From assembly GCF_012516435.1 (NCBI RefSeq), contig NZ_CP051216.1:1614001-1678000 (forward strand): 64,000 nucleotides of DNA. Reading direction: 5' to 3'. The notes beneath the pieces are model-generated. The model had not been told where the DNA came from. It saw only the letters and a list, made by a program, of their open reading frames with translations, and did no database searches. The translations under genes and the position numbers were made by a program. Below are positions 30,223-39,105 of the stretch, one piece after another; the first letter of the stretch is position 1; each line of letters begins with the position of its first letter. The stretch is from Pseudodesulfovibrio sp. zrk46 (GTDB taxonomy: Bacteria > Desulfobacterota > Desulfovibrionia > Desulfovibrionales > Desulfovibrionaceae).

Positions 30223-30855
30223 ATGAAAAGCGAACATATCCCAAAAGCGACAATAGGCCGCCTTGCCGTTTACATTCAGGTCCTCGAAAACCTGTTGCGT
30301 GATGGTAATGATGTAATCTCTTCCGAGAAGCTGGCTAGAGCCTGCTCGGTCAATTCGTCGCAGATCAGAAAAGACCTTGCCTACTTTGGCGAGTTCGGCG
30401 TTCGAGGCGTAGGGTACTACGTGCAGGAGCTTATTACCTCCATCAAGCAGTCCCTTGGTATCGACCGCGTCTGGAAGTGCGCCCTCATTGGCGTCGGTAA
30501 TATGGGCACGGCCCTGCTCCGACATCACGACTTTGAGAAGCGCGGTTTCCATATTGCCGCAGCCTTTGACTGCGATCCCGATAAAATCGGCCGCGAGTTC
30601 GAAGATCTCGAGATCGTCTGTCCGACGCATCTGAAGGAACAGGCTCCTGAGCTTGGTCTGGAAATCGGCATCATCACCACGCCGCCTGATCGCGCTCAGC
30701 GCGCTGCCAACCATCTCGTTGACGCTAATATCCGAGGCATTATCAATTTTGCGCCTGCACGCATCAATGTGCCGCCGCATATTCCGGTAGAGTACGTCGA
30801 TTTCTTCGACCACCTTTATTCCATCGCTTTCCAGATTACCCTCGGCAACGACTAG
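30223..30855 (+). CDS. rex: Redox-sensing transcriptional repressor Rex
   Basis: A 210-residue Rex protein. The N-terminal winged helix carries SSEKLARACSVNSSQIRKDLAYFGEFGVRGVGY, here noted by its key segments at about residues 32-65, and the Rossmann domain carries GVGNMGTALL (about 90-99). The C-terminal domain-swapped helix is HLYSIAFQITL. Rex binds DNA when NADH/NAD+ is low and is released by NADH. In Desulfovibrio it is linked to sulfate-reduction and energy genes. It sits beside atpE, as I recall for D. vulgaris. A terminator hairpin follows. Confidence 0.95.
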   Translation: MKSEHIPKATIGRLAVYIQVLENLLRDGNDVISSEKLARACSVNSSQIRKDLAYFGEFGVRGVGYYVQELITSIKQSLGIDRVWKCALIGVGNMGTALLRHHDFEKRGFHIAAAFDCDPDKIGREFEDLEIVCPTHLKEQAPELGLEIGIITTPPDRAQRAANHLVDANIRGIINFAPARINVPPHIPVEYVDFFDHLYSIAFQITLGND

Positions 30856-30878
30856 GGCCTAAGCCGCCCCGTATTTTC

Positions 30879-30906
30879 AGGCGAATCCATTTGGGTTCGC
30901 CTTTTT
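30879..30906 (+). terminator. Intrinsic terminator after rex
   Basis: The stem AGGCGAATCCA / TGGGTTCGCCT (one G-T pair) is followed by TTTTT. Confidence 0.8.
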
Positions 30907-30966
30907 GCGTTTGTTGGTGTCTTGTAGATGAAACTATCTGGTGATCATCTTCTCTTACTATACGAA

Positions 30967-31001
30967 AACGGCCCATCCCAGACATGCTGAGATGGGCCGT
31001 T
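30967..31001 (-). terminator. Intrinsic terminator after the response regulator gene
   Basis: An 11-bp stem (AACGGCCCATC / GATGGGCCGTT) is followed on the minus strand by TTTT. It ends the response-regulator transcript facing rex. Confidence 0.82.
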
Positions 31002-31022
31002 CCCATTGAGTGTTGTTTCGGA

Positions 31023-31709
31023 CTATGCCTTGAACCGATAGCCAACGCCTCGAACAGTCTCGATGAAGGGGGCGTAGGGGCCAAGCTTCTGGCGGAGTCG
31101 GCGAACGTGGGTGTCGACGGTCCGAGAGTATCCCTCGAAGTGGGTATCCCAAACAGTGTCGAGCAGGTTGTCTCGGGTTTGGACCTTTCCGGCACCAGAT
31201 ATCAGCACGGTGAGGAGCTTGAATTCGGTAGCGGTCAAGGCGATCTCTTCACTATCAACAGTGAGTTGATGAGCTTCGAAATCGACTTTGAGGCCTTCGC
31301 GTTCCCAGAACTTGGGCGCATCGGGCTCGGGAGCGCCAGAGCGGCGCAGGATGGCCTTGATGCGGAGAACGAGCTCACGGGGGGAAAAGGGTTTGACTAC
31401 ATAGTCGTCAGCGCCAAGTTCAAGGCCGACGATCTTGTCGACTTCTTCGCCCTTGGCGGTGAGCATGATAACCGGGATGCGGGAAAGGGCTGCATCGGAT
31501 TTGAGCTGGCGGCAGGTTTCAAGGCCGTCCATGCCGGGCATCATGAGATCCAGAAGTACGATGTCGGGCTTGAAGGCAGCAGCAAGGTTGAGCCCGCCTT
31601 GGCCGTCTTCGGCGGCAGCAACGTCGAAACCGGCGGAAGTGAGGTTGTATTTCAGCAATTCCCGGGTGTCGCGATGGTCTTCGACGACCAGAACTTTCTG
31701 TGCAGACAC
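31023..31709 (-). CDS. OmpR/PhoB-family response regulator (orphan)
   Basis: A 228-residue two-domain regulator. The receiver (1-120) has acidic residues in VVEDH, the phospho-acceptor Asp in VLLDLMMPGMDG (about residue 54), Thr in MLTAKG and Lys in VVKPFSP. The winged-helix output domain ends HVRRLRQKLGPYAPFIETVRGVGYRF, here quoted only in part in family terms, and is of PhoB type. No histidine kinase lies next to it. The start is GTG at 31709 with AAGGAG 8 nt upstream. A phosphate role is suggested only by resemblance; the input signal is unknown. Confidence 0.92.
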   Translation of the reverse strand: MSAQKVLVVEDHRDTRELLKYNLTSAGFDVAAAEDGQGGLNLAAAFKPDIVLLDLMMPGMDGLETCRQLKSDAALSRIPVIMLTAKGEEVDKIVGLELGADDYVVKPFSPRELVLRIKAILRRSGAPEPDAPKFWEREGLKVDFEAHQLTVDSEEIALTATEFKLLTVLISGAGKVQTRDNLLDTVWDTHFEGYSRTVDTHVRRLRQKLGPYAPFIETVRGVGYRFKA

Positions 31710-31930
31710 GGTATAATCTCCTTGGTGGAAAAGAATTGTTACGGCCTGCTATAGCCCAAGTAGTGTTAATATAGTGTTACAAGTTAGTAACTTTATCTTG
31801 ACGAAATGTCATATCCTATCTCTGAGCATGGTTTTTCTACGTGCAAACCCGCTCATATCACCGCTTTCTGATCGATTATTCAATTGACTGAATTAACGAA
31901 GAAATAAATCTCAAATTTCTCCCTTAAGGG

Positions 31931-31958
31931 ATCGGCGGACCGGGCCGATAAGTTTTTT
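31931..31958 (+). terminator. Terminator-like hairpin in the leader before the small gene at 31999
   Basis: A 6-bp stem ATCGGC / GCCGAT with loop GGACCGG is followed by AAG and TTTTTT. It is preceded by the 10-bp palindrome CCCTTAAGGG at 31921. It could end a small RNA transcribed from the 31710-31930 gap, or act as an attenuator for the downstream gene. Confidence 0.5.
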
Positions 31959-31998
31959 AACTCACACGGAAACAATCTCACCAGGGACGGAGAGACAT

Positions 31999-32214
31999 AT
32001 GTATTATCACGGATTTGATAAGAAATTCCCTTCGGGAAGCAAGTATTGGACGATGTATGACGATCAACTGATCGGCATGCTGTTTTCAAAGATCGTAAAC
32101 AAGACAATGAGTGTAGACAGCCCGGAAGCCCAAGGCGAAGAGCTGGTGGACGAGATGGTCCAGAACCTCTTTGATCTCTGCTTCTACATCAACAAGGATT
32201 TTCACGACTGTTAG
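31999..32214 (+). CDS. Small protein of unknown function (71 residues)
   Basis: A 71-residue acidic protein beginning MYYHGFDKKFPSGSKYW. It has a GGAGAGA ribosome site 7 nt upstream and is followed by a strong terminator, so it looks like a real monocistronic gene. No domain is recognised. It is rich in aromatic residues at the N-terminus and ends in a Cys. The hairpin with a T-run in its leader suggests controlled expression. Confidence 0.6.
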   Translation: MYYHGFDKKFPSGSKYWTMYDDQLIGMLFSKIVNKTMSVDSPEAQGEELVDEMVQNLFDLCFYINKDFHDC

Positions 32215-32255
32215 CGTTTCTGTCAGTCGTTTGGTTCGATCTCACATCCATTTGG

Positions 32256-32287
32256 AAAAGAGGCCGGGGTGCAGCCCGGCCTCTTTT
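32256..32287. terminator. Bidirectional terminator between the small gene and the DUF3089 gene
   Basis: The perfect 13-bp stem AAAAGAGGCCGGG / CCCGGCCTCTTTT has flanking A and T runs and lies between converging genes. Confidence 0.9.
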
Positions 32288-32291
32288 CTTT

Positions 32292-33299
32292 TTATTGACT
32301 GAGAAACGCGCGGATGCGTTGCCCGGCGTTTTCACGGATGTTGTCGTAGAACAGAGAGTAGTCGAAGAAGTGGTATACTCCCTCGGGGAATGCACCGCCT
32401 TCGATGGCAAGATAGGTTTTATCATCTGGGTTGATGACGAGCCCGTGATCAACAATCTGAGCGTCCGTGTAATTTGCAACGCTCTTCTGTGTGCCATCAT
32501 CAGAAAAGAAGACTGCTCCATTGTTGAGAGAAGCAGGAGCAATGCTATTGTCTGTCGTCCACGTCAGCGGATTGACCACATACGTGTCGGGCTTCAGTGT
32601 AGGTGCTACAGCCTGCCGCCCGGGAGCAACAGTGTTGTAAGTGATGAAACAACCTGTTTGCTCGGCGCTTTCACAGATGGTGAGTTTCGGATTCTGCTTG
32701 ATATCTGCTAGCGTAATGGACCAGCCTATGGTGTATGCTGCAATCATGCGGTCTTCTGCGCCGAATGTCCCCCAATAGTCTCTGGCCATGTCCACGAGAA
32801 TGTTTGATCCCTGGCTATGTCCAGCCAGGATGAATGGGCGGCCCTGATTCAGGTGCGTAAGGTAGTATCGGAATGCTTCCAGCACGTCCGCTTTCCCATA
32901 GGCGAAAAGCTCGTCCACATCCTTTTCAGGTAAGGCAAGTGCAGCCAGATTCATTTGGCGGTAGTACGGGGCAAACAGGTTAGCCTGACCGGAAAAGACA
33001 GATGCCTGCGTTCGAAGTGTGTTCTTTGCGGCTGCCTGCAGTGCCGCATCAGACGGAGGCATGAGCCAATGCTGCTTGTCGAAAAGTACAGTGGGGTACA
33101 CCCAGAAGATGTCAACATTGTGCTTTAGCTCTCCTGTAGGCAGGGCAAGCCACGCTGCGTCTTCAGAGTAGTTGAGTTCTGGCGGCACATTTGTCACGTC
33201 AAAAGGCGGCATCTGGTCTTTTGCAGAAGCCGGGGCAGCATAAAGAAACAGCGCCACGGCCAAAGCCACAGCGCTGTAAAGAGTTGGTAAATGAATCAT
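32292..33299 (-). CDS. Secreted alpha/beta hydrolase, DUF3089 family
   Basis: A 335-residue protein with a Sec signal peptide (about 1-26, ending APASA) and an alpha/beta-hydrolase core. The nucleophile elbow is GHSQGS (about 150-155), and the segments VDIFWVYPTVLFD and NLFAPYYRQMNLAAL are typical of DUF3089. It is probably an esterase or lipase-like enzyme outside the cytoplasmic membrane; the substrate is unknown. It starts 1 nt after the stop of the aminotransferase gene, whose end overlaps the AGGA ribosome site, so the two are co-expressed. Confidence 0.82.
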   Translation of the reverse strand: MIHLPTLYSAVALAVALFLYAAPASAKDQMPPFDVTNVPPELNYSEDAAWLALPTGELKHNVDIFWVYPTVLFDKQHWLMPPSDAALQAAAKNTLRTQASVFSGQANLFAPYYRQMNLAALALPEKDVDELFAYGKADVLEAFRYYLTHLNQGRPFILAGHSQGSNILVDMARDYWGTFGAEDRMIAAYTIGWSITLADIKQNPKLTICESAEQTGCFITYNTVAPGRQAVAPTLKPDTYVVNPLTWTTDNSIAPASLNNGAVFFSDDGTQKSVANYTDAQIVDHGLVINPDDKTYLAIEGGAFPEGVYHFFDYSLFYDNIRENAGQRIRAFLSQ

Positions 33300-33300
33300 G

Positions 33301-34464
33301 CTAAATTCCTAAACAGATCTTGGCAGCCTTGATGACATCTGCCACATCGTCATCCGTCAACTTGGCAGAGAGTGGCAGACTGACAGTCTGTCGGCCAAGC
33401 GCCACGGCCTGAGGAGTGTCTTCCAATTTCCATCCGAACCGTTCCTGATAGTAGGGGTGTTCAGGGATGGAGAGGTAATGAACACCGCAGCCGATATTCT
33501 GTTTGTTCATGCGCATCAAAAACTCGTCGCGGTCAATGCCGCAGTATACCGGATCAATCATGATGGTGTAGAGGTGGCGCGCATGACGGGTGTTGGCCTC
33601 TTCCTCGGCGGGCGTGCCGACAGGCAGAGGCTTGAAGGCCTCCTGATACATGTCCCAGATTTCGCAGCGGCGGACAAAGTACTCTTCCACGCGCTTGAGT
33701 TGGTGAATGCCGATGGCGGCCTGAATGTCCATCATGTTGTATTTGAACCCGGCGTGAACCACTTGGTAGTGCTTGTAGCCTTCGTCAGAAAAACGCTTCC
33801 ACGCATCGGCGGACATGCCGTGTAAACCGAGCACCTTGATGTTTTGGATGTCCTCGGGCGTGCGAGCCATGACCATGCCACCTTCACCGGTGCAGACGTT
33901 TTTTGTCACGTAGAAAGAGAAGCAACCGAAGTCGCCAAAGGTGCCTGCGTGCTGGCCCTTGTATGTGGTCTCAATGGCGTGTGCGCAGTCTTCGACAACC
34001 TTGAGGTCGTGCTCTTCGGCAATGGCCATGATGGCGTCCATGTTACACGGGCGTCCTGCGAAGTGAACAGGCAGGATTGCCTTGGTGCGGGGGGTAATCT
34101 TTTGGCGGATGGCTTCCGGGTCGATGTTCATGGTGACCGGGTCGACATCGGCCAGCACCGGAGTGCATCCAGCGTGGATGATGGCATTGACCGACGCGCA
34201 GAATGTCAGCGGCGTGGTGATGACTTCGTCACCGGGCTTCAGCCCGAGTGCAACCAGTGCGAGGTGCAGGGCTGCCGTGCAGGAGTTGCAGGCGGCTGCA
34301 TGGCCGGAGCCAAGGTAGGTGGAGAAGTCCTTCTCGAATTGTGCCACCTTGGGGCCAGTACCGAGCCATCCTGTTTCCATGGAAGCAACGACTTCATCGA
34401 TCTCAGCCTGCTCTATGCGAGGGGCACCGAAAACCAGGAAATTATCTTTTGAGCGAACGGGCAT
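33301..34464 (-). CDS. DegT/DnrJ/EryC1/StrS-family sugar aminotransferase
   Basis: A 387-residue PLP enzyme of the sugar-aminotransferase family. The lysine that binds PLP is in SFYVTKNVCTGEGGM (about residue 187), preceded by VVEDCAHAIETTYKG. Such enzymes make amino sugars for surface polysaccharides, by transfer onto nucleotide-linked ketosugars. AAGGAG lies 7 nt before the ATG. No other sugar-biosynthesis gene is adjacent; the only operon partner is the DUF3089 hydrolase gene, an unusual pairing. Confidence 0.9.
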   Translation of the reverse strand: MPVRSKDNFLVFGAPRIEQAEIDEVVASMETGWLGTGPKVAQFEKDFSTYLGSGHAAACNSCTAALHLALVALGLKPGDEVITTPLTFCASVNAIIHAGCTPVLADVDPVTMNIDPEAIRQKITPRTKAILPVHFAGRPCNMDAIMAIAEEHDLKVVEDCAHAIETTYKGQHAGTFGDFGCFSFYVTKNVCTGEGGMVMARTPEDIQNIKVLGLHGMSADAWKRFSDEGYKHYQVVHAGFKYNMMDIQAAIGIHQLKRVEEYFVRRCEIWDMYQEAFKPLPVGTPAEEEANTRHARHLYTIMIDPVYCGIDRDEFLMRMNKQNIGCGVHYLSIPEHPYYQERFGWKLEDTPQAVALGRQTVSLPLSAKLTDDDVADVIKAAKICLGI

Positions 34465-34799
34465 GTTCGTACTCCTTTATAAATTGTGTTGTGGCGAGAT
34501 TTATCAGATAACAGAAGAGCGGTAAATGGATAGAAAGTTGTCTAGTCAGGGCGATACAATCAGCGCAAATGTATACTCTGTTTGAGAATGAAAGCGGAAT
34601 CATGTTGACGATCAGATCGTCTGATGGGAAATGGATGGTACGAAATTATAGGCAGTTATGCGGCAATTCGAAAGCATATCAGTGACAACCGGGTTACGTC
34701 TGAGTTGTATAGTTGCGTTTGTTACAGCCATCAGCTATGTTCCGCGTCCGGCCCAATCCCGGGCCGATTGAACAATCAATCTGATATGAGGTACCGCAA
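34465..34799. other. Divergent intergenic region between the aminotransferase gene and hisI
   Basis: 335 nt holding promoters for both directions. It contains GACGAT-CAG-ATCGTC (34607-34621), GGCCC-AATCCC-GGGCC (34750-34765) and GATTG-AACAAT-CAATC nearby. None matches a site I can name. No gene seen. Confidence 0.4.
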
Positions 34800-35171
34800 A
34801 TGATCAGACCTGATTTTAAAAAGATGGAGCTGATTCCAGCCATCGCACAGGACGCCGCAACCGGCGAAGTGCTGATGATGGCCTACATGAATGAAGAATC
34901 CTGGGACAAGACCCTGGAAACCGGCGAGGCCCATTACTGGAGCCGCAGCCGCAAGACGCTATGGCATAAGGGCGGTACCTCGGGCCATACGCAGAAGGTG
35001 AAATCTATCCGCATAGATTGCGACGACGACACCTTGGTACTGCTTATCGATCAGATCGGGGGTGCGGCCTGCCACAAAGGCTACCGCTCCTGCTTTTATC
35101 GCGAATTAAAAGACGGCGAAGTGACAGAATGTTCCCCGCTCGTCTTCGACCCTAAAGAGGTATATAAATAA
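34800..35171 (+). CDS. hisI: Phosphoribosyl-AMP cyclohydrolase
   Basis: A 123-residue single-domain HisI. It has the metal-binding signature [14 protein letters not shown] and [15 protein letters not shown], with [17 protein letters not shown] upstream. It hydrolyses phosphoribosyl-AMP in the third step of histidine synthesis. GAGG lies 7 nt before the ATG. Its stop shares one base with the hisG start (TAATG), so the two are coupled. The HisE pyrophosphohydrolase domain is absent and would be separate. Confidence 0.95.
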   Translation: MIRPDFKKMELIPAIAQDAATGEVLMMAYMNEESWDKTLETGEAHYWSRSRKTLWHKGGTSGHTQKVKSIRIDCDDDTLVLLIDQIGGAACHKGYRSCFYRELKDGEVTECSPLVFDPKEVYK

Positions 35172-36049
35172 TGTCTGAACAATTTCTTCGACTCGGTGTC
35201 CCCAAAGGTTCTCTCCAGGAAGCAACCCTGAAGCTTTTCAAGAAAGCGGGTTGGAATATCAAGCTGCACAACCGCAACTACTTCCCGGACATCGACGACG
35301 ACCGCATCAAATGCTCCCTGGCCCGTGCCCAGGAAATGTCCATGTACGTTGAGAACGGCACCTTTGATGTCGGTCTGACCGGTATGGACTGGATCAAGGA
35401 AAACAAGTCCGACGTCGTTGTCGTCGACGACCTGATCTACTCCAAGGTCTCCAACCGCAAGGCCCGCTGGGTGCTGTGCGTCAAGGGTGATTCCCCGTAC
35501 AAACGTCCTGAGGATCTGCAGGGTAAGAAGATCGCCACTGAGCTCATGGGCTTCACTGAAGAGTACTTCAAGTCTCAGAACATTGACGTGGACGTCTCCT
35601 TCTCCTGGGGTACCACCGAGGCCAAGGTCATCGAAGGTCTGTGCGACGGTATCGTGGAGATCACCGAGACCGGCACCACCATCAAGGCTAACGGCCTGCG
35701 CATCATCGCAGAGCTGATGCAGACCAACACCCAGCTCATCGCCAACAAGGAAGCCTGGGAAGATCCCAAGAAGCGCAAGCTCATCGAAGAGATCAACATG
35801 CTCCTGCAGGGCGCCCTCAAGGCTGAGAAAATGGTCGGCCTCAAGATGAACCTGCCCAAGGACAAGCTGTCCGAGCTGAACGGCTCCCTGCCGTCCCTGA
35901 ACTCTCCGACTGTTGCCGAACTGCAGGACCCCAACTGGCTGTCCGTTGAGATCATGGTAGAGGAGAAGGTTGTCCGCAACCTGATCCCGAAACTGGTCGA
36001 GTTCGGCGCTGAGGGTATCATCGAGTACCCGCTGAACAAGGTCATCTAA
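35171..36049 (+). CDS. hisG: ATP phosphoribosyltransferase, long form
   Basis: A 292-residue HisG of the long, HisZ-independent type: the catalytic PBP-like domains run to about 210 (LRLGVPKGSLQEATL, then DVGLTGMDWIKE, then EITETGTTIKANGLRII) and the C-terminal regulatory domain covers 215-292, as needed for histidine feedback. It catalyses the first step of histidine synthesis. It is coupled to hisI and ends in a terminator. The hut operon 14 kb away runs the reverse direction, histidine breakdown. Confidence 0.96.
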   Translation: MSEQFLRLGVPKGSLQEATLKLFKKAGWNIKLHNRNYFPDIDDDRIKCSLARAQEMSMYVENGTFDVGLTGMDWIKENKSDVVVVDDLIYSKVSNRKARWVLCVKGDSPYKRPEDLQGKKIATELMGFTEEYFKSQNIDVDVSFSWGTTEAKVIEGLCDGIVEITETGTTIKANGLRIIAELMQTNTQLIANKEAWEDPKKRKLIEEINMLLQGALKAEKMVGLKMNLPKDKLSELNGSLPSLNSPTVAELQDPNWLSVEIMVEEKVVRNLIPKLVEFGAEGIIEYPLNKVI

Positions 36050-36072
36050 GTCTCATTTTCATAATGAACGAC

Positions 36073-36107
36073 AAGGCCGGATCCCGATGGGATTCGGCCT
36101 TTTTTTG
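36073..36107 (+). terminator. Intrinsic terminator after hisG
   Basis: The stem AAGGCCGGATCCC / GGGATTCGGCCTT (one G-T pair) is followed by seven Ts. Confidence 0.9.
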
Positions 36108-36167
36108 TGCCCGCCTTGCTTCACTGTCCCAACTGTGTGATGAGAGATGAAACGAGGAGTCTCATTC

Positions 36168-36782
36168 ATGCGCAAACCTCCGTTCGGGCGGGTGCAGGGA
36201 TTCACCCGCGCCATGGAACTGCTGGACAAGAAGGTCGATCCCGTCATCGTTGAGGTGGGAACCACCCGCCACAAAGGCAACTGGCTGGCTGACGGCTACT
36301 CTACGCCGCTCTTCGGCTGGTACGTAACCCGTTTCGGAGGCAGCTTCACCTCGGTGGATATTGATTCGGAGGCTGCTTCTCTGTGCCGGGAAATTTTCGA
36401 GGAGTTCGATATCCCGCTGGAGCGAACCGACTTGGTGACTGCGGATGGCATTGGCTATCTCAAGCATTTCGACCGGCCGATTGACCTGCTGTATCTGGAC
36501 GGGTGGGACTATTCCTTGTTCGACACCGAAGAGGCCATTGATGAGCGTCTGGCGTCGGAGCAGGCGCATCTGGAGTGCTTCCTCGCGGCAGAACCCCATT
36601 TGAATAAGGGTGCGGTTGTTCTGGTGGACGATTGCATGGAAACGAGGACGTGGTTTGGAAAGGGGAAACGGTTGATCCCGTATCTGATGGCACGAAAGTA
36701 CTATCAGGATCCGGTGAGTCTGGTCCCGCAGGAGAACTACTATCCGCCGGAAGTGTTCCAGTATCTGTGTATCAAACCCTAG
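36168..36782 (+). CDS. Class I SAM-dependent methyltransferase-like protein
   Basis: A 204-residue Rossmann-type protein. The S-adenosylmethionine-binding segments are VIVEVGTTRHKGNW and FTSVDIDSEAASLCREI, followed by DLLYLDGWDYSLFD and GAVVLVDDC, as in the Methyltransf_24 group. The substrate is unknown. I chose the ATG at 36168, with AGGAG 8 nt upstream, over the ATG at 36147. It is convergent with the radical SAM gene, with only 12 nt between their ends. Confidence 0.75.
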   Translation: MRKPPFGRVQGFTRAMELLDKKVDPVIVEVGTTRHKGNWLADGYSTPLFGWYVTRFGGSFTSVDIDSEAASLCREIFEEFDIPLERTDLVTADGIGYLKHFDRPIDLLYLDGWDYSLFDTEEAIDERLASEQAHLECFLAAEPHLNKGAVVLVDDCMETRTWFGKGKRLIPYLMARKYYQDPVSLVPQENYYPPEVFQYLCIKP

Positions 36783-36794
36783 TCGGGCGGTTGA

Positions 36795-37781
36795 CTATCG
36801 AGGAATTTCTCCATCGTAGCTGGAATCGAACCACGCCGGGATGCCATCCTCGGCGCCATTGAGTTTACCCTGCCAGATGTCATTTCCTTCAAAGTAGCTT
36901 CTGACCGCATTGTGCAGGCCGCGCATGTTGGCGGCCCAGTCCGGTGCTATCAGTTCGCCTTTGCCGGGGTTGCCGTTGAGGCGATGAATGACGGTGGTGG
37001 GCTTGAGATGCATGAGGGCCTGCGAAAGCATGTGCAGGAAGTCGGCAAGCTCCATGGGCGTGTATTTGCCCTGTTCGTAGAGCGAGGCAAGGGGTGTGTC
37101 GCGGCAGACGTAGAGGTTGTGAAATTTGGCGCCCTGAATAGGCAGGGAGTTGACGAGCTTTACCGAGTCGAGCAATTCAGGCAGGCCTTCGCGCCCCGAG
37201 GGTGTTGGTAGGCCGACAATGATATGGGCAACTACGGTCAGGCCGCGTTCTGCAGCGGCAAATACGGCGTCTTGAAATGCCTGTACGTCGTGCCCACGGT
37301 TGATGAAGGACAGGGTCTCGTCGCACGCGGACTGGAGGCCGAGTTCGAGAATGACTTCGGACAGCCCCAGAATTTCCTTCTGCGCGGCCAGCAGGTCCAG
37401 CTTTTCAACGTCGAGGCAGTCGGGCCGGGTGCCGAGGCTGAGCGAGGTGAGCCCGGGCAGACCTTCCAGCGCTGCCAGCGTATCGCGCAGACGTTCGATG
37501 GGACCGTGGGTATTAGAATAGGACTGGAGGTAAGCAGTGAAAAGCTCCAGATTGTGTTTTCCGGTATGAATGTCATGCCAGAACTGCCATTGCTCAGGGA
37601 TGGTCAGCCCCTTTTCGTCGAAGCCGGAGCCCGATCCTTTGGGGTTGCAGAAGATGCATCCGGCCTTGGAAAGGGTGCCGTCACGGTTGGGGCAGGAGAA
37701 CCCTGCATCCAGTGGTATTTTTTGCACACGTTTGCCATAGGTTTGGCGGGTGTGTGAGGAGAGTGCGAAGTAGCGAAGCAT
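36795..37781 (-). CDS. Radical SAM protein of the YhcC / TIGR01212 type
   Basis: A 328-residue radical SAM enzyme. The cluster-binding cysteines are C30, C42 and C45 (CPNRDGTLSKAGCIFC), the spacing typical of the YhcC family rather than the usual CxxxCxxC. The C-terminal part includes FHNLYVCRDTPLASLYEQG and NPGKGELIAPDWA, also typical. The family function is not settled; links to tRNA or to oxygen-independent metabolism have been proposed. It diverges from mreB. Confidence 0.88.
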   Translation of the reverse strand: MLRYFALSSHTRQTYGKRVQKIPLDAGFSCPNRDGTLSKAGCIFCNPKGSGSGFDEKGLTIPEQWQFWHDIHTGKHNLELFTAYLQSYSNTHGPIERLRDTLAALEGLPGLTSLSLGTRPDCLDVEKLDLLAAQKEILGLSEVILELGLQSACDETLSFINRGHDVQAFQDAVFAAAERGLTVVAHIIVGLPTPSGREGLPELLDSVKLVNSLPIQGAKFHNLYVCRDTPLASLYEQGKYTPMELADFLHMLSQALMHLKPTTVIHRLNGNPGKGELIAPDWAANMRGLHNAVRSYFEGNDIWQGKLNGAEDGIPAWFDSSYDGEIPR

Positions 37782-37874
37782 CTTTTTTTAGAAAAAGTCG
37801 TGAAAATTGCGCCGAAACGGCCTCAGCGTATTGCTAGAGCGGGTTACATTTGGTACCAATCGGCAATCGAAAAT

Positions 37875-37888
37875 GTACGCTAGCGTAC
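37875..37888. promoter_or_regulatory. Perfect palindrome upstream of mreB
   Basis: GTACGCTAGCGTAC, a 14-bp perfect palindrome, lies 82 nt upstream of mreB and 94 nt upstream of the radical SAM gene. It is a candidate operator for either. I cannot name a regulator. Confidence 0.35.
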
Positions 37889-37942
37889 TTCCGGGGCATT
37901 GGGAAGTGCGACAGAAACATAGAATTTGAAACATAATGTTAA

Positions 37943-39013
<1,071 letters not shown>

Positions 39014-39046
39014 ATCGGCTGCAGTGCCCAAGCTCAATTTGATAGG

Positions 39047-39085
39047 AAACGCACGATTGCAGCTCAACAGCAATCGTGCGTTTTT
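39047..39085 (+). terminator. Strong intrinsic terminator between mreB and mreC
   Basis: A perfect 14-bp stem (AAACGCACGATTGC / GCAATCGTGCGTTT) with a 9-nt loop is followed by TTTTT. It lies 33 nt after the mreB stop and 20 nt before the mreC start, inside what is otherwise one mre gene cluster. Confidence 0.9.
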
Positions 39086-39105
39086 ACTCGTCAGGCAGGA
39101 ACCCA

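Noticed and set aside
39076-39105. Upstream GTG start for mreC at 39076
   Set aside because: It lies inside the terminator hairpin and has no ribosome site; GTG at 39106 has a better one.
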